Assembly: GCA_018064605.1 (NCBI GenBank)
Contig: JAGHUX010000001.1
Location: 33,547-97,546 of the forward strand
Direction: 5' to 3'
Length of the DNA stretch: 64,000 bases
Source: Candidatus Limimorpha caballi
GTDB lineage: Bacteria > Bacteroidota > Bacteroidia > Bacteroidales > F082
In this document: one piece after another, positions 41,289 to 50,373 of the stretch
How the letters are laid out: every line of letters begins with the position of its first letter
Numbering within the stretch: the stretch's first letter is position 1
Notes under the pieces: model-generated
The model's input: the letters and a program-made list of their open reading frames with translations, nothing else
What the model was told of the DNA's origin: nothing
Databases searched by the model: none
Made by a program: the position numbers and the translations under genes

Positions 41289-42146
41289 ATGAAAAGAAAA
41301 GCTTTACTTATCAGTCTATTCATTATTGTGCTTCATATCGCGGGAATGGCACAGTTTTTCTATCAGATAGGTCCTGACGATTATCAGACTATCGATGAAA
41401 GCCAGTATGTTGTCACATACGAAACAACTTACGTTGAAAACCCAAAGGAGCCAACGAAGAATTCCAAGGATCGCATTGTACTTGAGATAGGCAAGAACCT
41501 GTCGAGGTGCTACAATATGAAAATGTACGTGAATGATTCCACTACCGCCGCTTGGGTGGCTCGTGGCCGTGATGGTGGTCCTACGCTCGAGAGCGGCCCG
41601 TTCAATGCCGATGTATACAAAAACGCAAAGAAAGGAGAGGTTACCGTTGTGCAACGTACTCCGATACGCGGACCGATACTCAAATACAGTGACTTTATGA
41701 TTAAAGCTACTGATTGGGTGATGAAGGACGGAAGCAAGCAAATACTCGGTTATGTTTGCAAAAAGGCATCGTGTACTTATAGAGGACGTACTTGGACGGC
41801 TTGGTATGCCTTGGATATTCCAATTCCAGATGGCCCTTGGAAATTGTGTGGCCTTCCAGGACTCATATTGCAAGCTGATGACGACAAGGGGCATTTTTCA
41901 TTTGCTTGCATTGGCATAGAAAAAGGGAAGCAACCGATAAAGATGTTGGACAAAATCTATTATCAAGAATCAAGCCGCAGTGATGCGGTTCGAATCATCC
42001 GTTTATATTATGCTGACCTTTTCGGATATTTGGCGATGCTTTCCCCAGGCACAACCATCCAAGCTATGACTTCCAAAGGGAAGAAAGCCAATATAGATGA
42101 TACGGATAAATACACCACCCCTTACAACCCTATTGAATTGGAGTAA
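41289..42146 (+). CDS. GLPGLI family protein
   Basis: Signal peptide; WKLCGLPGLILQADDDKGHFSFACIGIEK. Confidence 0.9.
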   Translation: MKRKALLISLFIIVLHIAGMAQFFYQIGPDDYQTIDESQYVVTYETTYVENPKEPTKNSKDRIVLEIGKNLSRCYNMKMYVNDSTTAAWVARGRDGGPTLESGPFNADVYKNAKKGEVTVVQRTPIRGPILKYSDFMIKATDWVMKDGSKQILGYVCKKASCTYRGRTWTAWYALDIPIPDGPWKLCGLPGLILQADDDKGHFSFACIGIEKGKQPIKMLDKIYYQESSRSDAVRIIRLYYADLFGYLAMLSPGTTIQAMTSKGKKANIDDTDKYTTPYNPIELE

Positions 42147-42241
42147 ACCATGAGTACATACTTAACTGCAAATCAAATAATAACAGCATTAGCCAACACA
42201 CCTCAAATCGGTATTATTATCAACAATAAAGACTATGCACC

Positions 42242-44875
42242 ATGAGAAAATATCTTTTCATCTTATTTGCTTTTGCTGCTTCCAGTTTAAAAGTCATCGC
42301 GCAAACGACTATTTCCGGCGAGGTACACAACGAGAAAAAGCAACCCGTCTACAATGCCTCGGTGATGCTCTTGCGTGTGGCGGACAGCCTGCCTATGGCC
42401 TATACTTTTCCGGACGAAAAAGGTCATTATCAGTTGGTTACGCAAAGCGAGGAAGCAAAACTGCTGCTGGCCGTCTATGGCTTCAACCTGAAGCGACAGT
42501 TCAAGGAGGTGGAAAACAAGACACAGACGGTCGATTTCACCGTGGTGGAAGAAGCGCTGCAATTGAAAGAAGTGATCGTGAAGTCGGAGAAGATTTGGGG
42601 CGGCAACGACACGGTAAACTATGTGGTGGCTGCCTTCCGCGACACTACCGACATTGTCATCGCCGACGTGCTGAAGAAGATGCCAGGCATCGAGGTGAAG
42701 GACGACGGCAAGGTGGAATATAAAGGCAAGCCCATCTCCAAGTTTTACATCGAGAATATGGATATGCTGCAAGGGCGCTACAACCTTGCCACCACCAGCA
42801 TCGCCGCCTCCGACGTGGCTTCGGTGCAGGTGATGGAGAACCATCAAGAGGTAAGGGCACTGCAAAACATCCAGTTTTCGGACAATGTGGCCCTTAACAT
42901 CAAGTTGAAGGAAAACGCCAAAGGCACTTTTGCCTTGATGGCCGACCTTGGCGCGGGCAGGGCGGACAGCCTACAATACGAAGGCGGCCTCACGGGAATG
43001 TATTTCGCAAAACGCAACCAGTTTCTAGGCACCTTAAAGGCCAACAATTCAGGCATTAATCTCGTTGATAACGAGAATGTAACGGTCACGTCGTTGGCCT
43101 CGATGGTTAAACCAAGTGCCCCAGGCATTTCAGGTGTGCGGCATACACTGAACCGTTCGCAAGGGGTCACCTACAACAGCCTGCACAAGCTGAAAAACGA
43201 GGCTGAGCTGTCGTACAGCCTGCTCTTTGGCGGCGACCGCAACCGCAAGTTGAGCGAGTCGCGCACACTCTATCTCCTTCCTGATGATACGCTCAGTCTT
43301 GTTGAGCGGATGCAATCGTTGGAAACGGCCAAAATGCTTGAAGGCAGTATCAATTACAACCTCAACAAGGACTTGGACTATCTGAAAATCAGCCTCATTG
43401 TTTCGGGACACCGCAACTGGGGCGAGGGCTTGGTGGACAATGGTGAGCTGATACGGCAGGAGGAAAACTACCAATCGCTGTGCGCCAAGGCCAACATCCA
43501 CTGGATTCGCAAGAGCCGTCGCGACCCTGAAAGCGGCGTGGAATTCAACTCCAACACGAGTTATGGCACCTTGCCCTACGGATTGCAAGTCGCGCCGGGA
43601 TGTTTTCCAGAAGTCCTCAATGGTGGCGAGGGCTACGCATTGACCTTGCAAAACATAGGTTTCCAGTCCTTTAAGAATGAGAATTTTCTCCGCTTCCTCA
43701 CAAGCGTGGTTTGTAAACGGCTGCGCATCATGCCTTATTTCAATTTCAGCATGGAAGAGCAAGCGCTTAATTCGAGCCTCACAGGGCAAAATGAAGATGG
43801 TTTAACTATTCAGTTTGCAGAAAACCAATTCAGCAATGACATCCGTTGGCACAAGTACCAACCTGCTGCCGGTGCCTATTTCACCTACGACCGTCGTCGT
43901 GTGAATGTGACGCTTATGGTGCCCATACAGTTGCGTTACCTGCAATTGGATGACCGCATCGGCACCGCCTCCGACAAGCAATTCAAGGTCTTGACCCAGC
44001 CTTCGCTTTCGTTCCGTTACGACTTCAACCATAACTGGAAGGTGAGCACCAAAATAGCCACATACAACAGCACTCCAAGTTTGCGAACGCTTTATTCGGG
44101 CTATATCATGCAGAACTACAGAACCTTGTCGCACTATGACTGCCCTTTGGCCGACACCTATGGTGCCAACGGTTCCCTAACACTGTCGTTCAAAAACATC
44201 ATGAAATATGTTTTCGGTGACTTCTCGGTGAACTACAACCGCTACCGCAACGAGGTGATGTATTCGCAAAATTTTGAAGGCAACACCATGGTTATCAATG
44301 CAGTGGAGCAGCCAAGTTGGGGTGATTACCTGTCCGTTTCGCTGTATGCGGGCAAGGGTTTCAGTTGGAAGCGGCTGAACATCAACGCGAAATGCTCCTA
44401 CGGACTGGGGCGTTCGCCGCATTTGGTACAAAACCAAGTGGCCACCTATTATAACCAAGGCTGGAACGCCAACTTGACCGCCAGCATTGCTTTTACGGAC
44501 TATATCTTTTTCAATAACAAAGGTAGTTTTAGCCGAATGACTTCCTCATTAGATGGTTTCAACGCTGGCAGTCAACCGATTGTGAGCCTCATCGACAATG
44601 CCAATTTGAGCGTGCTGTTGCCTTTCGGCTTGTCCCTCACGCCCTCAGTGGAATTCTATCACACCCGTTCCGAAGGCCGAACGGACAATTTCGTGCTTTT
44701 GGATTGCAGCCTCGGCTATACCATCCGAAAGGTCAAGCTCAGCCTTGATGTGAACAATATTCTTGACACGGAGAGTTTCGTTTATTCCTATTATTCAGGG
44801 ATTTATGGATATTATTCGGCGTATTCGATTCGTCCGAGGAGTGTGATGCTAGGGGTGCGGTTTAAGATAATGTAA
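42242..44875 (+). CDS. Outer-membrane beta-barrel/TonB-dependent receptor-like protein with N-terminal carboxypeptidase-regulatory-like domain
   Basis: QTTISGEVHNEKKQPVYNASVMLL, VLKKMPGIEVKDDGKVEYKGKPISKFYIENMDML plug-like motif, C-terminal beta-barrel. Confidence 0.9.
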   Translation: MRKYLFILFAFAASSLKVIAQTTISGEVHNEKKQPVYNASVMLLRVADSLPMAYTFPDEKGHYQLVTQSEEAKLLLAVYGFNLKRQFKEVENKTQTVDFTVVEEALQLKEVIVKSEKIWGGNDTVNYVVAAFRDTTDIVIADVLKKMPGIEVKDDGKVEYKGKPISKFYIENMDMLQGRYNLATTSIAASDVASVQVMENHQEVRALQNIQFSDNVALNIKLKENAKGTFALMADLGAGRADSLQYEGGLTGMYFAKRNQFLGTLKANNSGINLVDNENVTVTSLASMVKPSAPGISGVRHTLNRSQGVTYNSLHKLKNEAELSYSLLFGGDRNRKLSESRTLYLLPDDTLSLVERMQSLETAKMLEGSINYNLNKDLDYLKISLIVSGHRNWGEGLVDNGELIRQEENYQSLCAKANIHWIRKSRRDPESGVEFNSNTSYGTLPYGLQVAPGCFPEVLNGGEGYALTLQNIGFQSFKNENFLRFLTSVVCKRLRIMPYFNFSMEEQALNSSLTGQNEDGLTIQFAENQFSNDIRWHKYQPAAGAYFTYDRRRVNVTLMVPIQLRYLQLDDRIGTASDKQFKVLTQPSLSFRYDFNHNWKVSTKIATYNSTPSLRTLYSGYIMQNYRTLSHYDCPLADTYGANGSLTLSFKNIMKYVFGDFSVNYNRYRNEVMYSQNFEGNTMVINAVEQPSWGDYLSVSLYAGKGFSWKRLNINAKCSYGLGRSPHLVQNQVATYYNQGWNANLTASIAFTDYIFFNNKGSFSRMTSSLDGFNAGSQPIVSLIDNANLSVLLPFGLSLTPSVEFYHTRSEGRTDNFVLLDCSLGYTIRKVKLSLDVNNILDTESFVYSYYSGIYGYYSAYSIRPRSVMLGVRFKIM

Positions 44876-44958
44876 TGGACTGTATAGATGGTTTATAATA
44901 ATACTGAAATAGAAAAATGACAATAATGATGATACTAAACTAATAGGAGAATCATGAA

Positions 44959-45179
44959 ATGAAAAGAAAAACATTGTTTTTGTTTTCGTAGCAATAGCGG
45001 TGTCCTTAGCCGCCCTAATATTTGCGGGATGCCAAGAAGAAAAAAAAGGATACTCCATGCAAAATGAGTCGGAAATACACATTCCGGTTCCTATCGACAC
45101 ATCGGCAATGGACGAGGAGTTTTACAGGAGGATGCGAGAGTTTGAGGCTTTACATCCGGATGCGCCACTGGATAGATAA
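44959..45179 (+). pseudogene. Frameshifted small lipoprotein
   Basis: MKRKTLFLFS* in one frame; FVFVAIAVSLAALIFAGCQEEKKGYSMQNESEIHIPVPIDTSAMDEEFYRRMREFEALHPDAPLDR* in another; the second frame has no upstream ATG. Confidence 0.55.
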
Positions 45180-45582
45180 GCTCTCAACCTCACCTATTTT
45201 ACTGTCCCCACAGAATGGAAATATTGAACAGACCGAAGTCAAAAACGAGGATTCCATGAAAAACAATCTATGAGCGGATACAATAATGGGATGCCCTGCA
45301 TTGCAGAATGAGACAAAGAGAAAGAGATATATGGAAAAGGTACTTAGCAATAATTTAAACGAATTGATATGAATAGTATTGTTTGATTCTCTTCAAGCCA
45401 TGAGAGCCGTGTTTGGAGAGAAATATCATGCGGCAGTGAGAGCTGAAATGCTCTTAAATTCAAACAACTGCAACTTCACCTTTATCCCATCTAATGAAAA
45501 GAGATTATAGTGATGTTGTAGTAACAAATTAATTTTCAAATAAATAAACACTTATTTACTAACACATTAAAACAATATCATC

Positions 45583-46062
45583 ATGACAACAAAAAGATTT
45601 ACCCTGTTCGCCATAGTTATGGCAGCGTGCGTCCTATTTGTGGGATGCCAGAAAGAAAAGGGAAACGACTCTGTTGAACAACAAAGCTATACAAAGCCAA
45701 TGCTAAAGTTTGAATCATTCAAAGAAGTTTTGGACTATTTGTCAAATACTGATACAAAAACTTCTAATACAGATTTCGTCTCCTATGGAAGCATGGCCGA
45801 TAAAGAGTATTATAGCTTAGACATTGAAAATCGTTTCCCAACACTAGAATCTATTCAACAATTTGTATCAGATAACAGAGAAAAATACCAACTTATTCTT
45901 TTACCTGAAGGCGATTATATGTTTGAATCACGTTATTATGATCATCCTTACAGAAATGTTGCAAACACAGACGGAATCTTTCAAGTTGGCAATAATGTCT
46001 ATAAAATCATCGAAGGTGGTCTAGCATATTCATCTGTTTCAAATACTATAGGGCATTTCTAA
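45583..46062 (+). CDS. Lipoprotein, C-terminus replaced by IS end
   Basis: MTTKRFTLFAIVMAACVLFVGCQKEKG lipobox; last codons GHF* are encoded by IS-end sequence gggcatttctaa. Confidence 0.75.
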   Translation: MTTKRFTLFAIVMAACVLFVGCQKEKGNDSVEQQSYTKPMLKFESFKEVLDYLSNTDTKTSNTDFVSYGSMADKEYYSLDIENRFPTLESIQQFVSDNREKYQLILLPEGDYMFESRYYDHPYRNVANTDGIFQVGNNVYKIIEGGLAYSSVSNTIGHF

Positions 46063-46488
46063 ATAAAACTCTTTGATATTCAGATAAATATTTGTATATT
46101 TGCCGAAAATTTGAAGAGAAAATGGACACATACAAAAGGGCATACAGAAAGCTTGGCAACCAAGGTTTATTTGATTCGGAGGAAAGGACATCCATGTTGT
46201 CCGCATTAGGGAATCCACTTGAGAGGCTTACGGGAACGGTTGATTTCGAGATGTTCCGTGAGACATTGGAGGCGGGCCTGTACCGTGAGCGTCTGACGAA
46301 AGCGGGGGCTAAACCTTACGACTATGTGCTGATGTTCAAGATACTCGTCCTGCAGCGCATGTACAACCTGAGCAACGAATAGGTTGAATATCAGATAGTT
46401 GACCGCACGAGTTTCAGGAACGCCCTGACCAATCTGGTTTACAACGTGTGCCGATATGAACAAATAGTACGGTTAGGAATGAATTGAT
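46051..46488 (+). mobile_element. Internally deleted IS5-like element (end copy 2 plus transposase remnant)
   Basis: IS end 46051-46125, then MDTYKRAYRKLGNQGLFD...GAKPYDYVLMFKILVLQRMYNLSNE(TAG)VEYQIVDRTSFRNALTNLVYNVCRYEQIVRLGMN*: N-terminal part joined directly to an apparent transposase C-terminus. Confidence 0.75.
46122..46488 (+). pseudogene. IS5-like transposase remnant with in-frame TAG (46381-46383) and central deletion
   Basis: See mobile element; reading frame continues through the TAG. Confidence 0.75.
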
Positions 46489-46679
46489 GTTTTTATCACA
46501 TTGATAAATAGTAAATTAACAACATTTTATATAAAATATAAAATAATAATGAAAGGTTAGAGATTGTAAGAAAATTTGTAAATTTGCCGTGTCATTCACT
46601 TTGAAATTTGGCTAATGGACTTCACGAAGTTCAGAGGAATGGCGCGAAAATGCTAAAAATAGAAGTCCCCAATAATACA

Positions 46680-48188
46680 ATGAAAGCAACAAGAATTTAC
46701 ACCCTGCTTGCGCTCCTGCTGACAGTGGAAGGAATGACGATGCAAGCGCAAGAACTGAATGAAATTTTTTGGTCGCCCGATTCGTGGGTTTACAGCATGA
46801 TGTTTGAGGACGAACATACGTTTGTTGCGAATAGGACTATCGTTGACCAATACTCCAATGTTGCGGAAATTCAATTTGTCAGAATGACCGACGAAGGTGA
46901 GGAACTGGCTTCGCAACAATTGTTTTCAAGGGAAGAGTATGCCGAAGTTGTTTGGCAGAGTCCTATGCAACGTCTTCCCAATGGTGGATTAGCTATTTTC
47001 TATGCGAAAAGGGTTGACGGCATTGCTACTTTTTATCGTGTAAATTTGAATGATGACCTTACATTCAGCACCCTTCAATTGGATTGGGAAACCGATGATT
47101 ACTATGATGACGACAGGACTTTCTATCCTTATAATACAGGCGTTGTCGTAAACAAGGACAGCAACGTTATTATCACTTATCCACCTCACAGTCAATACCA
47201 TCTTAACGGCACCGAAGCCATGCAGTTCTTAAAATTCGATGCTGAAGGACAACTTGTTGGTCAACGGCTGATGGAAGGCTTTCGTGGACAAGAACGCCAT
47301 CACACACTGCCAACTCCTGATTCGCTGGGGTGTCGTATCATCCTTCGGAGTAACGGTTCGCCCAAACTGGATTGCCACACTTTGGATGCCGACCTGAACA
47401 CGATAGTTGTCAAAGAAAACGTGGAAGAATTGTCGTGGCCTTACCAGTGCTGCCGTTTTGCCTATCTGTGCACCAACCCAGTTAATGGAAAGACATACTC
47501 CAATAACATCATAAATTATCCAGCATACGGTGGCAATCCTGCTATTGTCGAGGATATTATGATGAGCGTGTTTGATGCTGAAAACTTTCGTCAGACAAAC
47601 TATGCTTGGGGTCTAACCACACAAAGCCACGATGGCGCTGGAATACTTCAATCGGTTGGTTTTGACGATGACAACAATGTGTATATGGTTGGCCAAATGG
47701 ATAATGTTATGGCTAACGAGTTTTTAAATCGTAACCTGTATATCGCCTATTTGGACGAAAACCTTAACAAATTGGGTGAAATCTACCATGTGGATGATTA
47801 TGCTTATATGGTGAAGTCGATGGCGGCTTATCCCGAAGGCGGATGTCTTGTGAGTTGCCATAAAATCCATGAAGCCACTAATGAAGCAGGGAACTGCCTG
47901 ATTAAAATCACGAAAGAGACTCTTGTCGGCATCGAGGAAGCGCATGATGCCGGCTTCGCCGTTGCGGTGGCTTATCCTAATCCAGGGAAGGATGTGCTGA
48001 ACATCAGGACGGGATTGAAGGATGCTTGGGTGGAGGTGTATGATTTGAATGGGAGGATGATTTATGGGCGAGAGATTACGGAAAATGTCACTGCCATCAA
48101 TACGACGGATTGGAGTGAGGGGACTTATGTTTGGAAGGTGATGGCTGATGGAAAGGAAGTGGAGAGTGGAAAATGGATAAAAGAATGA
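46680..48188 (+). CDS. Secreted protein with T9SS type A C-terminal sorting domain
   Basis: Signal peptide MKATRIYTLLALLLTVEGMTMQAQ; C-term VAYPNPGKDVLNIRTG...VEVYDLNGRMIY...GTYVWKVMADGKEVESGKWIKE. Confidence 0.85.
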   Translation: MKATRIYTLLALLLTVEGMTMQAQELNEIFWSPDSWVYSMMFEDEHTFVANRTIVDQYSNVAEIQFVRMTDEGEELASQQLFSREEYAEVVWQSPMQRLPNGGLAIFYAKRVDGIATFYRVNLNDDLTFSTLQLDWETDDYYDDDRTFYPYNTGVVVNKDSNVIITYPPHSQYHLNGTEAMQFLKFDAEGQLVGQRLMEGFRGQERHHTLPTPDSLGCRIILRSNGSPKLDCHTLDADLNTIVVKENVEELSWPYQCCRFAYLCTNPVNGKTYSNNIINYPAYGGNPAIVEDIMMSVFDAENFRQTNYAWGLTTQSHDGAGILQSVGFDDDNNVYMVGQMDNVMANEFLNRNLYIAYLDENLNKLGEIYHVDDYAYMVKSMAAYPEGGCLVSCHKIHEATNEAGNCLIKITKETLVGIEEAHDAGFAVAVAYPNPGKDVLNIRTGLKDAWVEVYDLNGRMIYGREITENVTAINTTDWSEGTYVWKVMADGKEVESGKWIKE

Positions 48189-48274
48189 TGTGATTGAATT
48201 GTTTGAAAACAAAGCATTCATTAGAAATTACTGATAATAATTAAACTAAAAGTAAAACTATGATTGAAAATGTA

Positions 48275-48349
48275 GGGCAATTCTAAATAAAACTCTTTGA
48301 TATTCAGATAAATATTTGTATATTTGCCGAAAATTTGAAGAGAAAATGG
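48275..48349 (+). mobile_element. IS5-like left end copy 3, cut after the transposase start codon
   Basis: gggcaattctaaataaaactctttgatattcagataaatatttgtatatttgccgaaaatttgaagagaaaatgg; nearly identical to 46051-46125. Confidence 0.88.
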
Positions 48350-48353
48350 GGCG

Positions 48354-49005
48354 TATAGGTCAATTTGCAGGATTTTTTGTCTAGGTATGTCGCTATAGGT
48401 CAAATTGCAGGATAAGATTTCTCCGTTATCGCCTTGCCGTATAAATACAAATCACTAACCTTGCCTTGCGACTCTCTTCCGCCATGCCGCCATGGCTGCT
48501 CAGGTTCTTCTTTAGATCCGTAAAGGCCCTCTCAATCTTGTTGTTGGTGTTGGGCATTCCCTCACACGCTGCCATCTGACAAGTGAAACGATACGGAAGA
48601 TAGCGTCTGATTATCTGCTTCATGTGGAATTGGCACATCTGAATCTTATAGTCATTGAAGATGCCGAACAAGCTCTGCTTCCCATCAATGATGAGTCCTT
48701 TTATATCATAGCCACGTTCTTCAATACTTCGCACAGCCGATTCGTATTCTGCGTTCGTCTCGTTTCTTTACTGTGTGTGAAGACCCGCACACGGGGCATT
48801 TACTCTTGTGCATACTAACTGTTTTTTGAGTTTTGAAACTCGCGCAAAGTTAGTGCACGCAAGGGATACGGCCATGTCGTATCCTGCAAAATGACCTATA
48901 GAAGACTTTTAAGCATCGATTTTGGGTCTGAAAGCTTTGAATCGTCGGAATCGCCTGTATTTACAAGGGATTGAGAGGTACTATATCCTGCAATTTGACC
49001 TATAG
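48354..49005 (-). mobile_element. Nested, internally deleted IS with Zn-ribbon transposase and four terminal-repeat copies
   Basis: TIR-like ctataggtcaaattgcaggata at 48354-48373 and 48393-48414; inverted at 48880-48901 and 48984-49005. Confidence 0.75.
48426..48812 (-). pseudogene. Zn-binding transposase remnant (IS256-variant/ISNCY-like)
   Basis: MHKSKCPVCGSSHTVKKRDERRIRIGCAKY* then MRSIEERGYDIKGLIIDGKQSLFGIFNDYKIQMCQFHMKQIIRRYL...GMPNTNNKIERAFTDLKKNLSSHGG; interrupted frame and central deletion. Confidence 0.7.
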
Positions 49006-49246
49006 ATCTTTTTTGCTCAATCAACACCTTGGTTGAAGATATATATGCATCAATGAAACTTGTGTGCATGAGTTTCACTCGTTTTTCAAATTCAATATAC
49101 TTTTGCGGCTCGTCAATTCCAAACACCGATGAAAGTAACGACATCCAAAACTGTTGTGTTTCGCTTTTCTCGTCACCGCGATTTTTCCATTCTTCTGCAA
49201 AGGCTTTTGCGTTTGCCCTTTGTTCCTGTACTGTCATGGTATGCAT
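49006..49246 (-). pseudogene. N-terminal remnant of an MmeI/YeeA-like restriction-modification protein, interrupted by IS
   Basis: MTVQEQRANAKAFAEEWKNRGDEKSETQQFWMSLLSSVFGIDEPQKYIEFEKRVKL...FIDAYISSTKVLIEQKR then IS TIR; ORF continues into IS to 48896. Confidence 0.65.
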
Positions 49247-49349
49247 TATCGTTTTGCGGAATAAAACCTGCTTAAATATTTTGATTATTTTCGTTTAAAA
49301 AGTTGCGTATATCATTGATTACAAGTACTTTTTTCAGTGCATAAACCAA

Positions 49350-50360
49350 CTATATAGCTTTAAGTTGGAACGCCTTTTCAAAAGGTATTATCCCGTGTTT
49401 TTCAAAACAGTCTTTCCATGCGTTTTCCTCGTGGCTCAACCTTGTCATCTCACGTGCCGTGCACGATTTGAAACGCTCACACACCATCTGCATGACTGCA
49501 AGTTCCTTTTCCGAAAAAACACCACGGTCGCATTTTGATGTTGTGCCAAGCACACAACCTTCAAAGTCACCGGCAACCCTCGGCTCATGGCTTATCTCGT
49601 CAAACTCACTATACACCTTCTCCCATTTTTCCGGCACAGGGCCGTAGTCAATCGCCCTGTACGACAATCCTGTAAGTGACGAACCTGTTTCCCTATATTT
49701 CACAAAATCAATATAAAACAGCATTTTATTCATCTTTGTGTAAAAGATTTCACCTACATGTCCGATGACAAAAAGCATCACATTTTTCAGACGTTCCAAC
49801 GACAGCTGGCCGAAACCATTATCGATGTTTCTGCCGGAAACGAACAAGCGTTGCGTCTCGTACTGTTTAATGCGCAGCGTCTCAGCACTACTGATTGCGC
49901 ATTCTACCTTGCCCAATATTTTCGAATATTCCTTTTCTGTCAGAAGATGCCTTGAACTTTCAAGTATATCCTTGAAAACCAAAGGGTTCATTATTGACCG
50001 TATCATCCTTCCATTTGAAACGCTCGGAATCTCCTCCTGTTCGTATCTGCGCCATTGATTCGCACCGAATCCGAGAATCAGCGACATCTTGGAAGAGCTG
50101 ATTCCATATCGTTCGCGTACTTCCACAATCTCATCCGTAAAAGGAATGCCGTATTTCTGACAATACATATTATGAACCTGGGCGTACCACACACCGTCCG
50201 TCTCCGTGTCAGTGAACCGCTCACCCGTGTCTTCACAACGATAAAACGGAAACATCACATGAAAATTCTCTTTGCGGAACTCAACGTCACGCCACTCCCA
50301 TTCAAGCGACATCCTGCCGCCTGTTATCGGACTAACCAGTTTTTCCTTATCGTTAAGCAT
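49350..50360 (-). CDS. Panacea-domain (SocA-like/DUF4065) antitoxin-type protein with N-terminal HTH
   Basis: YRCEDTGERFTDTETD, ERYGISSSKMSLILGFGANQWRRYEQEEIPSVSNGRMI (MqsA-like HTH), KMNKMLFYIDFVKYRETGSSLTGLSYRAIDYGPVPEKW (DUF4065). Confidence 0.85.
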   Translation of the reverse strand: MLNDKEKLVSPITGGRMSLEWEWRDVEFRKENFHVMFPFYRCEDTGERFTDTETDGVWYAQVHNMYCQKYGIPFTDEIVEVRERYGISSSKMSLILGFGANQWRRYEQEEIPSVSNGRMIRSIMNPLVFKDILESSRHLLTEKEYSKILGKVECAISSAETLRIKQYETQRLFVSGRNIDNGFGQLSLERLKNVMLFVIGHVGEIFYTKMNKMLFYIDFVKYRETGSSLTGLSYRAIDYGPVPEKWEKVYSEFDEISHEPRVAGDFEGCVLGTTSKCDRGVFSEKELAVMQMVCERFKSCTAREMTRLSHEENAWKDCFEKHGIIPFEKAFQLKAI

Positions 50361-50373
50361 AATATAACTCCTT

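Noticed and set aside
45022-45273. 83-aa ORF MRDAKKKKKDTPCKMSRKY...
   Set aside because: Out-of-frame reading of the decayed lipoprotein; the alternative frame gives a clear lipobox protein
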